In this document: positions 33,222 to 42,399 of the stretch, one piece after another | How the letters are laid out: every line of letters begins with the position of its first letter | Position numbering within the stretch: the stretch's first letter is position 1 | Source: Alloalcanivorax xiamenensis | Lineage (GTDB): Bacteria > Pseudomonadota > Gammaproteobacteria > Pseudomonadales > Alcanivoracaceae | Assembly (NCBI RefSeq): GCF_009846745.1 | Contig: NZ_AQPF01000003.1 | Span: 1 to 64,000, forward strand | Length of the DNA stretch: 64,000 nt | Reading direction: 5' to 3' | Translations under genes and position numbers: made by a program | Notes under the pieces: model-generated | Database searches by the model: none | What the model saw: the letters and a program-made list of their open reading frames with translations, nothing else | Told to the model about the DNA's origin: nothing

Positions 33222-35195
33222 TCAGTACTCAAGATGGAAACGCCGACTCAGGCTCTTCTTGAAGTCATTCACCACATGCAGGGCGTCGCGCAGCATATCC
33301 CGCTCCAGGGACGACAAGCCGGCGACGTTGACCTGATTGCCGGAATCCAACGCGGCTCCGGGCTCGGACATGGATCTCATCTGCTGTCGCAGTCGCAACT
33401 CGGAAAACACCGATAACGCGCCACCGAGATCATCCGCCATTTCCGCTTCCAAATGACCGGCATCGACCAGGCGCGTCAGCCGGGCCAGGGTGTTGGTTTC
33501 CCGTATGCGATAACGCAGGCTCAACGCCCGCACCCCATGAACCAGCGGGAAAACACCGCCCTTCTTGATATCCAGGGTCCGGTCGCGGGTCTTGAGAGTA
33601 CCGAACAAGGTCAAAGGCGTGGCGAAATGCAGAATCGGACGGGCAAATTGGGACAGCAGAATTTCGTCGTGACTGCAGTGCTCGAATAACAGGTCCCGCA
33701 GTCGTTCCACCAAACGCACCTGCCCCGCCACCGGATGAGCATCGGCCAGAATCGCCAATCGCATCATTGCGGCGTCATCGCCCTGCCCCACCCAGCGCCG
33801 AATACGCCGGCGCCAATCCGCCAAGGTGCCGACCCATTCCGGATTCGACACCATGATGCCACCAGGACAACGGGGGTACCCCAGACGCACCAGCGTGTCG
33901 GTGAAGGCGCGGGACAGCTCGCGCAGTTCCGGCCAGTTCAGCTCTTCTTCCAGAATCAGACCGTTATCCTGATCGGTCTTCAGTATCTGTTCACCGCGAC
34001 CCTCACTGCCAAATACCATCAGGCAGCACTGCGTCGCCCGCGTCTGGGGCACCAGGAATTCAAAGGCACGGGCGATGATGCGGCCATTGAGCGCCGCCAT
34101 CAGTTCCATGGCGAAGCGCATGCGCACGCCCTGTGCCATCAGCGCCCGTACCAGCTCCGGCAAACGAGCGCTGGCCAAGACCAGGGCATCCATGTCCTCC
34201 GCCCGTTCCACTTCCAGACCCACCACGTAGGAGCGGCTGGAAAAGAAACTAAGCACATCCGGTAGCTCCACCACGCCCAGGGCGCGCCCCTGTGCCATCA
34301 CCACCACCCGGGTCACCTGGTGTCGGGTCATGCGTACCAGAGCGGCGAACAGAAACTCATCCAGATCAACGGTTACCAGAGAAAACGAGGCCAACCCCAA
34401 CACCGGACTTCGCGGCGTCAGTTCCTCTTCCACCAAGCCACGCAGCAAGTCGGTTTTGGTGATCACTCCGACCCGACCATGGGCTTCCAGCAGCAAGCTG
34501 TCCACGCCATGCCGAGTCAGCTCCGTGGCCGCATCACCGATGGTGCCGTCCGCGGGCAACAGCACCGGCTCCCGCATGCACTCACTGACCCGCGCCAACA
34601 TGAAACCGGCCAGAGTGACACCACCTTCCCGCCGCTCCGCGAGTAACTGGCTTTTCGCCGCCAATCTTGCCTGAAAGTAGTCCGCGAACTCAGGTTCCTC
34701 ATTGCACAAGGACTGAAACAGCTCCGCCGGAATCAAATAGCAAAGCGCTTCTTCCTCCACCTTGAACCGATAACGGCTGGTGCCATTGAAGACGGTAATG
34801 GCGCCAAACAGATCATCATCGGTATAGACCGCGATCCGGGCGGACGCTTCCGGAGCATGGGGATCCAGCTCCACCACCACGCCTTTGTGAACCACATAGA
34901 CATAATCGGTGGCGTCACCGGCGTCGAGAATCACGGTGCCCGCGGCCAGGAAGGTCATTTCCACCGCCTGGCCCAAACGTTCACGGCCATGTTCACCCAA
35001 CAGGGAGAACGGCAACTGCTCGAAATTCAGATCCACCTTGCCCCTGTCCTCCCGGAATCCCATTCCTTCATCGAACAAGACTGCCGGATAAACCATCGGA
35101 TAAGCCAACCCTGGGATGGGCTTATCCGATGATCTTTTCCTGATAGCCGGCCCCTGTGCCCTTTTCCTATGAGAAAGGGGCAAGGCGCATCGCAC
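33222..35195 (-). CDS. cNMP-binding, CBS and DUF294 nucleotidyltransferase-like protein
   Basis: Up to 657 residues. Cyclic-nucleotide-binding fold at about 55-170 (FLAAGTVILDAGDATDYVYV), a CBS pair at about 205-325 (MREPVLLPADGTIGDAATEL, VGVITKTDL), then a GlnD/GlnE-like nucleotidyltransferase domain (FGSEGRGEQILKTDQDNGLI) and a DUF294 C-terminal helical domain. Such proteins are thought to sense nucleotides and modify a partner. The start is uncertain: the ATG at 35195 has GAGG nearby, while Mets at 35096 and 35063 also fit; a 12-base inverted repeat lies in the region between them. It is downstream of the symporter gene in the same direction. Confidence 0.82.
   Translation of the reverse strand: MRCALPLSHRKRAQGPAIRKRSSDKPIPGLAYPMVYPAVLFDEGMGFREDRGKVDLNFEQLPFSLLGEHGRERLGQAVEMTFLAAGTVILDAGDATDYVYVVHKGVVVELDPHAPEASARIAVYTDDDLFGAITVFNGTSRYRFKVEEEALCYLIPAELFQSLCNEEPEFADYFQARLAAKSQLLAERREGGVTLAGFMLARVSECMREPVLLPADGTIGDAATELTRHGVDSLLLEAHGRVGVITKTDLLRGLVEEELTPRSPVLGLASFSLVTVDLDEFLFAALVRMTRHQVTRVVVMAQGRALGVVELPDVLSFFSSRSYVVGLEVERAEDMDALVLASARLPELVRALMAQGVRMRFAMELMAALNGRIIARAFEFLVPQTRATQCCLMVFGSEGRGEQILKTDQDNGLILEEELNWPELRELSRAFTDTLVRLGYPRCPGGIMVSNPEWVGTLADWRRRIRRWVGQGDDAAMMRLAILADAHPVAGQVRLVERLRDLLFEHCSHDEILLSQFARPILHFATPLTLFGTLKTRDRTLDIKKGGVFPLVHGVRALSLRYRIRETNTLARLTRLVDAGHLEAEMADDLGGALSVFSELRLRQQMRSMSEPGAALDSGNQVNVAGLSSLERDMLRDALHVVNDFKKSLSRRFHLEY
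35095..35130. repeat. Perfect 12-base inverted repeat at the DUF294 gene start
   Basis: ATCGGATAAGCC (35095-35106) and GGCTTATCCGAT (35119-35130) are exact complements 12 bases apart. It lies within the first 35 codons of the longest DUF294 frame, or in its leader if translation starts at 35063. Confidence 0.75.
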
Positions 35196-35228
35196 CTCGC
35201 CCCCATTTATCTACTCCTGGTCCAGTGA

Positions 35229-37025
35229 TCAGTGTTGTACCGCCGCGCCGGCGCCACGGGGCACCCGGATGTCCTCGACAATATGCTGGATATGTTCCGG
35301 CGGCGCCTGGGTAACCCGGGAAACCGCGAAAGCCACCACGAAGTTAAGAATCATACCGACAGTACCAATCCCCTCGGGGGAGACACCAAACAGCCAATTA
35401 TCAGCGGTGTTCAGCTCCGGCGAGATGAACTTGAAGTAGACGATATAGCCGAAGGTGAAGGCCAGCCCCACCAGCATGCCGGCAATCGCCCCTTCCTTGT
35501 TCATGCGGCGGTAGAAGATGCCCATCAGAATGACCGGGAAGAAACTCGCCGCCGCCAACCCGAAGGCAAAGGCCACCACCTGGGCCACGAAACCCGGTGG
35601 ATTAATGCCAAAGTACCCGGCGATGATGATGGCGACGATGGCCGCGAGGCGCGCCGCCAACAGTTCCTGTTTCTCGCTGATCCCGGGCACCAGGGTTTTC
35701 TTCAAAAGGTCATGGGAAATAGCCGACGAGATCACCAGCAGCAACCCCGCCGCCGTCGACAAGGCCGCCGCTACGCCCCCCGCCGCCACCAGGGCAATCA
35801 CCCAGGCCGGCAAATTGCCGATTTCCGGGTTGGCCAGAACGATAATGTCACGGTCAATATAAACCTCGGAGGCGTTATCCGTGGGGGTATTGGTCAGCAC
35901 ACGCTCCCCTTGCGGACCAGCGGCCTCCTCGCGGGAGCCAGAGAAAACCGGCTTGCCCTCGAACGGCGCGCCCGCGGCCATCTGCACACGGCCGTCGTTG
36001 TTCTTGTCCATCCAGCCAATCAGACCGGAGTTTTCCCAGTTGTAGAACCAGCCGGGCAACGCCTTGTACTCGGTGCCGTTTACGGTTTCGATCAGATTGG
36101 TACGGGCGAAGGCCCCCACCGCCGGCGCCGAGGTGTACAACAGAGCGATGAAGAACAACGCCCAACCAGCGCTGATCCGTGCATCACGTACACGCGGCAC
36201 GGTGAAGAAACGCACGATAACGTGAGGGAGGCCGGCGGTCCCGCACATCAAGGCGGCGGTGATAAAGAACACATCGATGGTGGATTTGGTACCGTCGGTG
36301 TAAGCGCCAAAGCCCAGATCCTGAACCACCTGATCCAGACGCTCCAGAAGATAAACGCCGGTATCATTGCCGGAAGCGTCCAGCACGGTGGCGCCAAATC
36401 CGGTTTGCGGCAGTACGTGGCCGGTCATCATGATCGACAAGAACACCGCTGGTACCAGGAACGCGAAAATCAGAACGCAGTATTGCGCGACCTGAGTGTA
36501 GGTAATGCCTTTCATGCCACCCAGCACGGCATAGAAGAAGACGATGGCCATGCCGATGACCACGCCGATGTTCACGTCCACTTCCAGGAAGCGGGCGAAC
36601 ACGATACCAACGCCGCGCATCTGCCCGGCCACGTAGGTAAACGATACGAATATCACACAGATCACCGCCACCGTTCTCGCCACGTTGGAGTAGTAACGGT
36701 CACCGATGAAATCCGGCACGGTGAACTTGCCGAACTTGCGCAGGTAGGGCGCCAGGAGCATCGCCAGGAGCACATAGCCGCCAGTCCAGCCCATCAGGTA
36801 TACGGAAGCGTCATAGCCGGCGTAGGCGATAATCCCCGCCATGGAAATAAAAGACGCCGCCGACATCCAGTCCGCCGCCGTGGCGGCACCATTGGCCACC
36901 GGAGAGACACCGCCACCAGCCACGTAGAACTCCTTGGTGGAGCCGGCCCGCGACCAGATGGCAATGCCGATATAGAGCGCGAACGACGCGCCCACGAAAA
37001 TATAGGTTAGAAGCTGGACATCCAT
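35229..37025 (-). CDS. VC_2705-family sodium/solute symporter, large subunit (ActP-like)
   Basis: A 598-residue SSS-family transporter. STKEFYVAGGGVSPVANGAA and AADWMSAASFISMAGIIAYA match cation/acetate symporters. A hydrophilic insertion of about 80 residues (about 335-405, NNDGRVQMAAGAPFEGKPVF) before VIALVAAGGVAAALSTAAGL marks the VC_2705 branch, which works with a DUF4212 small subunit, encoded just upstream. The likely substrate is acetate or another short carboxylate; the CrbS/CrbR-like genes nearby support this. GAGGAT precedes the ATG. Confidence 0.88.
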   Translation of the reverse strand: MDVQLLTYIFVGASFALYIGIAIWSRAGSTKEFYVAGGGVSPVANGAATAADWMSAASFISMAGIIAYAGYDASVYLMGWTGGYVLLAMLLAPYLRKFGKFTVPDFIGDRYYSNVARTVAVICVIFVSFTYVAGQMRGVGIVFARFLEVDVNIGVVIGMAIVFFYAVLGGMKGITYTQVAQYCVLIFAFLVPAVFLSIMMTGHVLPQTGFGATVLDASGNDTGVYLLERLDQVVQDLGFGAYTDGTKSTIDVFFITAALMCGTAGLPHVIVRFFTVPRVRDARISAGWALFFIALLYTSAPAVGAFARTNLIETVNGTEYKALPGWFYNWENSGLIGWMDKNNDGRVQMAAGAPFEGKPVFSGSREEAAGPQGERVLTNTPTDNASEVYIDRDIIVLANPEIGNLPAWVIALVAAGGVAAALSTAAGLLLVISSAISHDLLKKTLVPGISEKQELLAARLAAIVAIIIAGYFGINPPGFVAQVVAFAFGLAAASFFPVILMGIFYRRMNKEGAIAGMLVGLAFTFGYIVYFKFISPELNTADNWLFGVSPEGIGTVGMILNFVVAFAVSRVTQAPPEHIQHIVEDIRVPRGAGAAVQH

Positions 37026-37054
37026 ACTCTTATCCTCATTGTTATCGAGCTGGT

Positions 37055-37312
37055 TTACTGCTCGTCCACGTCGAATTTCTTATCCAGTTTGTTCATGGAG
37101 TGGGCATACATGACGATCAGTATCAGGAACACATAGATCGATCCTTGTTGCGCAAACCAGAAGCCGAGTTTGAAGCCGAAAAACTGGATGGCATTCAGTT
37201 GATCCACGAGCAGGATGCCGAAGCCGTAGGAAACAACAAACCAGACAACGAGATAGGAGAAGATCAATCTCAGGTTGGCGGCCCAATAGTCGCGGGCGTT
37301 TTTTTCTCTCAT
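37055..37312 (-). CDS. DUF4212 sodium/solute symporter small subunit
   Basis: An 85-residue protein with two membrane helices (LIFSYLVVWFVVSYGFGILL and GSIYVFLILIVMYAHSM). The start REKNARDYWAANLRLI and the FGFKLGFWFAQQGSIY segment are typical of DUF4212, the small partner of VC_2705-type symporters. AAGGGG precedes the ATG, and the large subunit follows 29 bases after its stop. Confidence 0.88.
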   Translation of the reverse strand: MREKNARDYWAANLRLIFSYLVVWFVVSYGFGILLVDQLNAIQFFGFKLGFWFAQQGSIYVFLILIVMYAHSMNKLDKKFDVDEQ

Positions 37313-37426
37313 TAGTTAACCCCTTTCCCAGTGACGATTCCCAGTGACGATGACGGCACTGACAGCGACCCCGTCTCGACATACGCGCCCGGTTTTCACC
37401 GGACAGGCACGGACGGTCCGCATCTA

Positions 37427-37708
37427 AGAGCCTGTTCATGATCTCTACGCCACCGCGTTGCTGCTGGAAAAGCCGCCAGAGGGCGTTGGGGACTGCAGGC
37501 TCTGGTGGGCCAAAGTCAAAGGCCACAGCGTCCTCTGGCGGCTTTTCCAGCGCAACCCGAAGGGCCGGGGCCACTTTCTTTAGACCGCGATTACGCTTGT
37601 TTATGTAGAACGACTACACCGCACAATCGAAATCACGCCCTGACGACACTTTCCACCAGGGGAGAAGGGAACTCCGGCGCGGTGGCGTAGAGATCATGAA
37701 CAGGCTCT
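37427..37708 (+). repeat. MITE-like element, copy C (complete)
   Basis: A 282-base element with perfect 31-base terminal inverted repeats, beginning AGAGCCTGTTCATGATCTCT and ending with its complement. Internal complementary blocks (CTGGAAAAGCCGCCAGAGG near 37464 and its complement near 37532) give a second nested hairpin. It is the reverse complement of copy B at 11324 across nearly the full length. No transposase or credible gene lies inside. It sits upstream of the DUF4212-symporter operon, so it may affect that promoter. Confidence 0.9.
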
Positions 37709-37780
37709 AAGATAAGAGACTAAACAAAGCCGGATGGCGCGACAGTATGACTTTAGTCGAAGGGCGGGGCCGGCGGCGCC

Positions 37781-37841
37781 AGGGCCTGTTCACACTATTT
37801 GCACCGCGCCTGTCGCGGTGCAAATAGTGTGAACAGGCCCT
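37781..37841. repeat. Perfect 28-base palindrome with GGGCCTGTTC ends
   Basis: AGGGCCTGTTCACACTATTT through GCACCGCG (37781-37808) and its exact complement (37814-37841) surround a five-base loop. The terminal GCCTGTTC is shared with the MITE-like element ends. The kinase stop codon (TAG on the minus strand, at 37840) overlaps the right end. It is likely also the 3' hairpin of that transcript. Confidence 0.9.
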
Positions 37842-40176
37842 AGTCGCCGGCGTCCGAGTAGGCGGGAAAATTCAAGGTAAACGTGGAGCCTTGCCGCACC
37901 ACGCTCCGGCATTGGATCTCACCATTGTGCTTGTCCATCACCGTCTTCACGAAGGCCAGTCCCAACCCCAGACCGGTGGCCATGTTATCGGCATCGAAGC
38001 GGCGATAGCTTTCAAACAGGTAGGGAATGTCGTGGCTGGCGATACCGATCCCCTGGTCGCTGACCTGACAAATCACTCTGTCGCCGCTTTGCAAAACCGA
38101 CAACGTCACCACGCTTCGGGGCGGGCTGTATTTGATCGCGTTCTCAAGCAGATTGAACACCGCCCGTACCAGGAACCCCTGATCACCCCAAATCGGCCCG
38201 CCATCATCGTCAAGGTTATCGCTTTCCAACTGGATACCTTTGGCCTGAGCCAAGGGCCAGGCCCGATCCAGCGCATCCATGGCGATATTGGCCAGCAGCA
38301 CCTCCCGGAAATCCAAGGCGCCGAATTCCACCTTGGCCAATTGCATGAAGTCCTCGATCATGTCCAGGGCGGATCGTACCTGTCGCTCCAGACGTGCATG
38401 AAATTCCCGCTCTGGCAACGCCGCGGTACCGTTCTGCATATCAAGCAGGGCCAGCATGCTGGCCTGCGGTGCCTTCATATCATGGGACAGGAACCGCAAC
38501 ATGTGAGCCCGTTGCTCCGCCGCGCGGCGTTCGCCGGTCATATCCACCAGACTGATCAGCCAACCCGCGTCCAGGGTAATCGCCGTCCACAGCGGCGCCA
38601 CTTCCATACGATAGTGATTCCCCCAGCGATCAAAAAAGGCCTGGCCGTGCCAGTGACGCACATCGGCGAAACGCCCGCCCTCGGAGAGGAACACCGGCAC
38701 TGCATCCGCCGGCACCACCGTCAGCAACGCATCCCGCAACTTCCAACTCTCCACCCCCGCGGGATTTCCCACCAGCCAGCGGGCTTTTCGATTGGCGGCC
38801 TTCACCTTGGCCTCGCCATCCACCAGAAACGTCACCACTGGCAGAGAGTCCAGCATGTCGGTGACGAACCGGCGAGAAGCACGCAGCTGTTGCACACCGG
38901 CTTCCAGGGCCATGACCCGGCGATGCAGCGTACTGCCCCAATGCATGCGGGAAGCACTGCCCGCCTCCGGCACCATGTTCGGCTCACTGCTCAGCGACTC
39001 GATCTCACTGCTGAACCAACGCAGGATCACACTCTGACTGCGCCATTGCCATAGCAGATAGAACAATACCAGTCCGGTTAAGGATGCCGCCGGAGGCCAC
39101 CAGACTCCCAACCGCAAAGCCAGAGCACATGCCACCATGGTCAGTGTCGCCATCAACGCCATCAGGACGTGGACATAGCGCAAACGCGACACCAGCAAGG
39201 CGATCATCAAGGCCAGCACCGGCACCATGGACAGCAATATCCTCGTGGCTTTATCCAGCTCGGTAATAACATAGCCATCCATCAGGCCATTGAGCAGATT
39301 AGCCTGGATCTCCACCCCGGCCATGGTGCCCATACGGCCCGATACCGGTACCGCATAGCGATCTCCCAGGCCGGAGGCGGTGGCGCCAACCAGCACGACC
39401 CTGTCTTTAAGCAGCTCGTCCGGAACCTCGCCGAGCAACACACTGCTGTAGGACACTCGCGGGAACGCCCCGGGCGTCCCCCGAAACGGCACCCGGACCA
39501 GATGATCCCGATGCCAGGAAGGAGTGTTGTGTATCGACTGGGTTTCCTCGCCCGGCATCGCCATTCCCGTGGCCAACCCCTTGCTCGCCAGGGAATCGAA
39601 CAGCGCCCAGGTAAGATGCGGTACCACCTGATCAATAACGCCCTCGCACAGATACAGGCGCCGCACCTTGCCATCCATATCCGCTTCCACATTAATGTGT
39701 CCGATGCCGGCGGCATTGTCAGCGATGTCAGGCAAAGGCGGATAAACAACGGGGGGCGCCCCCGGCGTCGACATCGGAGCCCGCGCCAGGGGCACATAGA
39801 CATTACCGGCACGGGCCATGGCGGCGCCCAGGCGCTGGTCCGCCTTGCCGTCACCTTCCGCTTCCAGAAAAAGGATATCCATCATCACGGCCTGGGCACC
39901 GGCCTCATGCAAGCGGTCCAACAGTGCCGCGTGCACCAGCCGGCTCCAGGGCCAGCGCCCGATCTCACGAAGGCTGCGGTCGTCCACGGCGACAATGAGA
40001 ATATCGTCGTTCACCGGCCGATCCGACCAGGCAATCATATGGTCATAGACCGACGCATTGAGCTGTACGAAGTCACGGCTCGCCATCCAGCCGGTGGCGG
40101 CCAGAGCGATCAGTAACAGCACGCCCCACTGGAAAAACAGGCGGCGAAATAATGCTTCGCTGGTCAATATGGGCAT
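37840..40176 (-). CDS. CHASE2-PAS sensor histidine kinase
   Basis: About 778 residues from the ATG at 40176 (a TTG at 40212 is an alternative). One N-terminal membrane helix, an extracytoplasmic CHASE2 domain (about 35-300: DDILIVAVDDRSLREIGRWP, DRVVLVGATASGLGD), three further helices (about 315-385), a PAS-like domain, and a kinase core with H-box FLSHDMKAPQASM, N-box NLLENAIKYSP and GLGLGLAFVKTVM. CHASE2 sensors sit in the inner membrane facing the periplasm; ligands are mostly unknown. It follows the LysM-FecR gene closely, and the OmpR-type regulator at 46979 is the nearest candidate partner. Confidence 0.87.
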   Translation of the reverse strand: MPILTSEALFRRLFFQWGVLLLIALAATGWMASRDFVQLNASVYDHMIAWSDRPVNDDILIVAVDDRSLREIGRWPWSRLVHAALLDRLHEAGAQAVMMDILFLEAEGDGKADQRLGAAMARAGNVYVPLARAPMSTPGAPPVVYPPLPDIADNAAGIGHINVEADMDGKVRRLYLCEGVIDQVVPHLTWALFDSLASKGLATGMAMPGEETQSIHNTPSWHRDHLVRVPFRGTPGAFPRVSYSSVLLGEVPDELLKDRVVLVGATASGLGDRYAVPVSGRMGTMAGVEIQANLLNGLMDGYVITELDKATRILLSMVPVLALMIALLVSRLRYVHVLMALMATLTMVACALALRLGVWWPPAASLTGLVLFYLLWQWRSQSVILRWFSSEIESLSSEPNMVPEAGSASRMHWGSTLHRRVMALEAGVQQLRASRRFVTDMLDSLPVVTFLVDGEAKVKAANRKARWLVGNPAGVESWKLRDALLTVVPADAVPVFLSEGGRFADVRHWHGQAFFDRWGNHYRMEVAPLWTAITLDAGWLISLVDMTGERRAAEQRAHMLRFLSHDMKAPQASMLALLDMQNGTAALPEREFHARLERQVRSALDMIEDFMQLAKVEFGALDFREVLLANIAMDALDRAWPLAQAKGIQLESDNLDDDGGPIWGDQGFLVRAVFNLLENAIKYSPPRSVVTLSVLQSGDRVICQVSDQGIGIASHDIPYLFESYRRFDADNMATGLGLGLAFVKTVMDKHNGEIQCRSVVRQGSTFTLNFPAYSDAGD

Positions 40177-40218
40177 CAGGACAGCTTGCTGGCTAGGAGA
40201 ATCGAAAAGCAAGGGGGC

Positions 40219-41331
40219 CTAGCGGTGGGCACCCACCCCGCGCAGGAAAAACACATGATGGGCTTCGCGCCCTTCAATGCCATTGGCATCGACCGCCGAC
40301 AAGCGGACATGGTACGCCCCCGCGGGCACATCCTCGACTTTAAACTCACCATCATCCGATACCGCTTCACGTACCAGCTCGATGAAATCACTGTCCCTGG
40401 ACATTTGCAGCCGATACAGGACGGCTCCCGGTAACGATTCAACCCGGGCGTGCAGAACCCCGCCCGCGCCACGCCAGTCGGGCAGCAAGGTGGGCGCGGG
40501 CAACAACGCGACACGCATCAACCGGCCATCGCTGTCCAGGCGCCCGCCCTCACCTTCACGCACCTGCTGCTGAGCGTGGCCATCGTGACTGATCGCCACC
40601 GCTCCGCGCAGCACGCTGGTGGTGGCGGCACCGGTCTGTTCCCGTACACGAAAATGGGTACCACGCACGCCGATAATACCCACCGGGGTTTCCACCTGAT
40701 AGTGCTCTTCGCCGGGACGCGAGGTGACTTTGGACTCCACCGCGCCGCTCTCCAGGCGGACGCGGACAATACCCCGATCACGCTCCTTGGCGAATCGAAC
40801 CCGGCTGCTGGATGGCAAAACCACCTGGGAACCGTCTTCCAGGCGCAAGGATACAAAGGCGAAAGGACCAGTCACCACGGCTTGGGTTGTATCCAGTCGC
40901 ATGCCCGTCAACAGCTGTTGACGCTCACCATCCACGCCCTCGGCCCAGACCTCACCTTCCAAGTGAAGCACATCGATACTTAGAGGGCTGTTCTCCTCCA
41001 GTATCAGCTTGGTATCGGGTTGCAAACGGTAAGGGTCGGACAGGTGATTGAGGTCACGAACACGGCGCCAGGCCCGAGCGTCCCCCAGATAGTCTTCGGC
41101 GATATCCCAAAGCGTATCGCCGGGACGCACGATATGGTATCCCGGCGATGATGGGGACTGTGGATTGGCCGGCGGCGGCGCGGCCATCGCGGTGCCGGCG
41201 AGCAGCAGCCCGCCAAGCAGACCGCCGATCACGCCTTGTGTCATGGCCACGATCCGTGGCGGCCACCCTCCGGGCCGTCGCCGAAGCGATGCTGGAAATT
41301 GCTTCCGGCAATTTTTTGTCACGCCTTGCAT
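40219..41331 (-). CDS. LysM and FecR domain periplasmic protein
   Basis: Up to 370 residues. A signal-like helix (VIGGLLGGLLLAGTAMA) follows a basic N-terminus. A LysM domain (about 64-110: GYHIVRPGDTLWDIAEDYLG) should bind peptidoglycan. A FecR domain (about 140-260) has GSQVVLPSSSRVRF and TPVGIIGVRGTHFRV, and a fibronectin-like C-terminal part ends the protein. The start at 41331 has AGAGG upstream; the ATG at 41244 is an alternative. FecR-LysM proteins paired with CHASE2 kinases suggest a cell-wall sensing unit. Here the pair lies directly downstream of a fimbrial operon on the same strand. Confidence 0.83.
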   Translation of the reverse strand: MQGVTKNCRKQFPASLRRRPGGWPPRIVAMTQGVIGGLLGGLLLAGTAMAAPPPANPQSPSSPGYHIVRPGDTLWDIAEDYLGDARAWRRVRDLNHLSDPYRLQPDTKLILEENSPLSIDVLHLEGEVWAEGVDGERQQLLTGMRLDTTQAVVTGPFAFVSLRLEDGSQVVLPSSSRVRFAKERDRGIVRVRLESGAVESKVTSRPGEEHYQVETPVGIIGVRGTHFRVREQTGAATTSVLRGAVAISHDGHAQQQVREGEGGRLDSDGRLMRVALLPAPTLLPDWRGAGGVLHARVESLPGAVLYRLQMSRDSDFIELVREAVSDDGEFKVEDVPAGAYHVRLSAVDANGIEGREAHHVFFLRGVGAHR

Positions 41332-41400
41332 GGTCCACCCTCTTCTTCAGGCCCCGTCCACGGGCTGAGTCGGCGCGTTCCCTCGCTGTTGGCGTTGGAG

Positions 41401-42399
41401 TCAGTTGTATTCGATGGTAAATGTGGCGATCGCGCGGGTTTCACCGCCATTGACGGTGGGCGCGGTCTGGTAATAACGGGCCTTCAGCGGCAGTTGGAAT
41501 TGATGGTCCCCAGGCGTCACCGTACCCAGTTCGACACGATCGCCATTGGCGATGGGCGTGGAGGTGCGGTTATCGAGCAATTGAATGCCCACGCCACTGG
41601 CGGCCTCGGACCCCTCATCAATCTTGATGACACCAGCCGCGCCACTGGGATCCGGGCTGTACCCGAAAGACAGCTTCACCGTGTCCTGGCCATTGCTGGG
41701 GCCGACACAGGACAAGCCCACCTGGAATTCCTTCTCCGTATTGGTACTGCCAACGCCGGAAAAAACGGAACGGGACACCGTGCCAAAGTCCACGGCGATA
41801 TTGCGGGACCCCATATCCACCTCGCAGGCGGAAGAGACGATGGTGATCGCGCTGGCGTCCAGGTACGAGGTGAGGATCGGAGTCCCTGAGCCAGACCCAT
41901 CCGCGTAGTAAGTTGTGTACTGGCCGGGAGCCAGCGTGCCTGACCCGGTTTGATTAGCGATCTTGATAATTTCTACGCGAAAATACCCTTCGGACAACCT
42001 GCCCCTTGAGCTGTTAAGACGCAAATCATGCGGATATACCACGGTCTGGCTAAGGCCTGCGATGCGCCGTGAAAGACGAATCCCGATACCATCCACCTGG
42101 GTCGTATAGATATTCGGATCATAGCTGCTGGGATTACCAATCAAGGTCCGCCCACGCATATATCCGCCCCCTCCATAACAGCGCACCGCATCTTCTCTGG
42201 CGCCAATGGGGAACTCTTGCATCGCCAGAACCGTACCGACCGGCACATTCGGTGTAATCGTCACCTGCCCCATTCGCATATTGATATTCTGGACACTGGT
42301 TTCGACATAACAGGCCGCTCTGGCCGAAATGGACACCATCGACAATACCAGGACCACAATCGGAGCAACGAACCAATTAGGTATGGACACTTTATTCAC
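41401..42399 (-). CDS. Chaperone-usher fimbrial tip adhesin-like protein
   Basis: A 332-residue protein with a signal peptide (VAPIVVLVLSMVSISARA) and two domains: an N-terminal putative adhesin domain (residues 28-195) and a C-terminal pilin domain (about 196-332) with Cys pairs (SACEVDM and LSCVG) and the typical ending ATFTIEYN for donor-strand exchange. This two-domain layout is that of FimH-type tip adhesins. The GTG start overlaps the usher stop by eight bases, with GGAGG upstream, so translation is coupled. The receptor is unknown. Confidence 0.83.
   Translation of the reverse strand: MNKVSIPNWFVAPIVVLVLSMVSISARAACYVETSVQNINMRMGQVTITPNVPVGTVLAMQEFPIGAREDAVRCYGGGGYMRGRTLIGNPSSYDPNIYTTQVDGIGIRLSRRIAGLSQTVVYPHDLRLNSSRGRLSEGYFRVEIIKIANQTGSGTLAPGQYTTYYADGSGSGTPILTSYLDASAITIVSSACEVDMGSRNIAVDFGTVSRSVFSGVGSTNTEKEFQVGLSCVGPSNGQDTVKLSFGYSPDPSGAAGVIKIDEGSEAASGVGIQLLDNRTSTPIANGDRVELGTVTPGDHQFQLPLKARYYQTAPTVNGGETRAIATFTIEYN

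Noticed and set aside
35232..37010. 592-residue open frame antisense to the symporter gene
   Set aside because: Complete overlap with a well-supported symporter; Arg/Gln/His-rich composition without family resemblance indicates a shadow.
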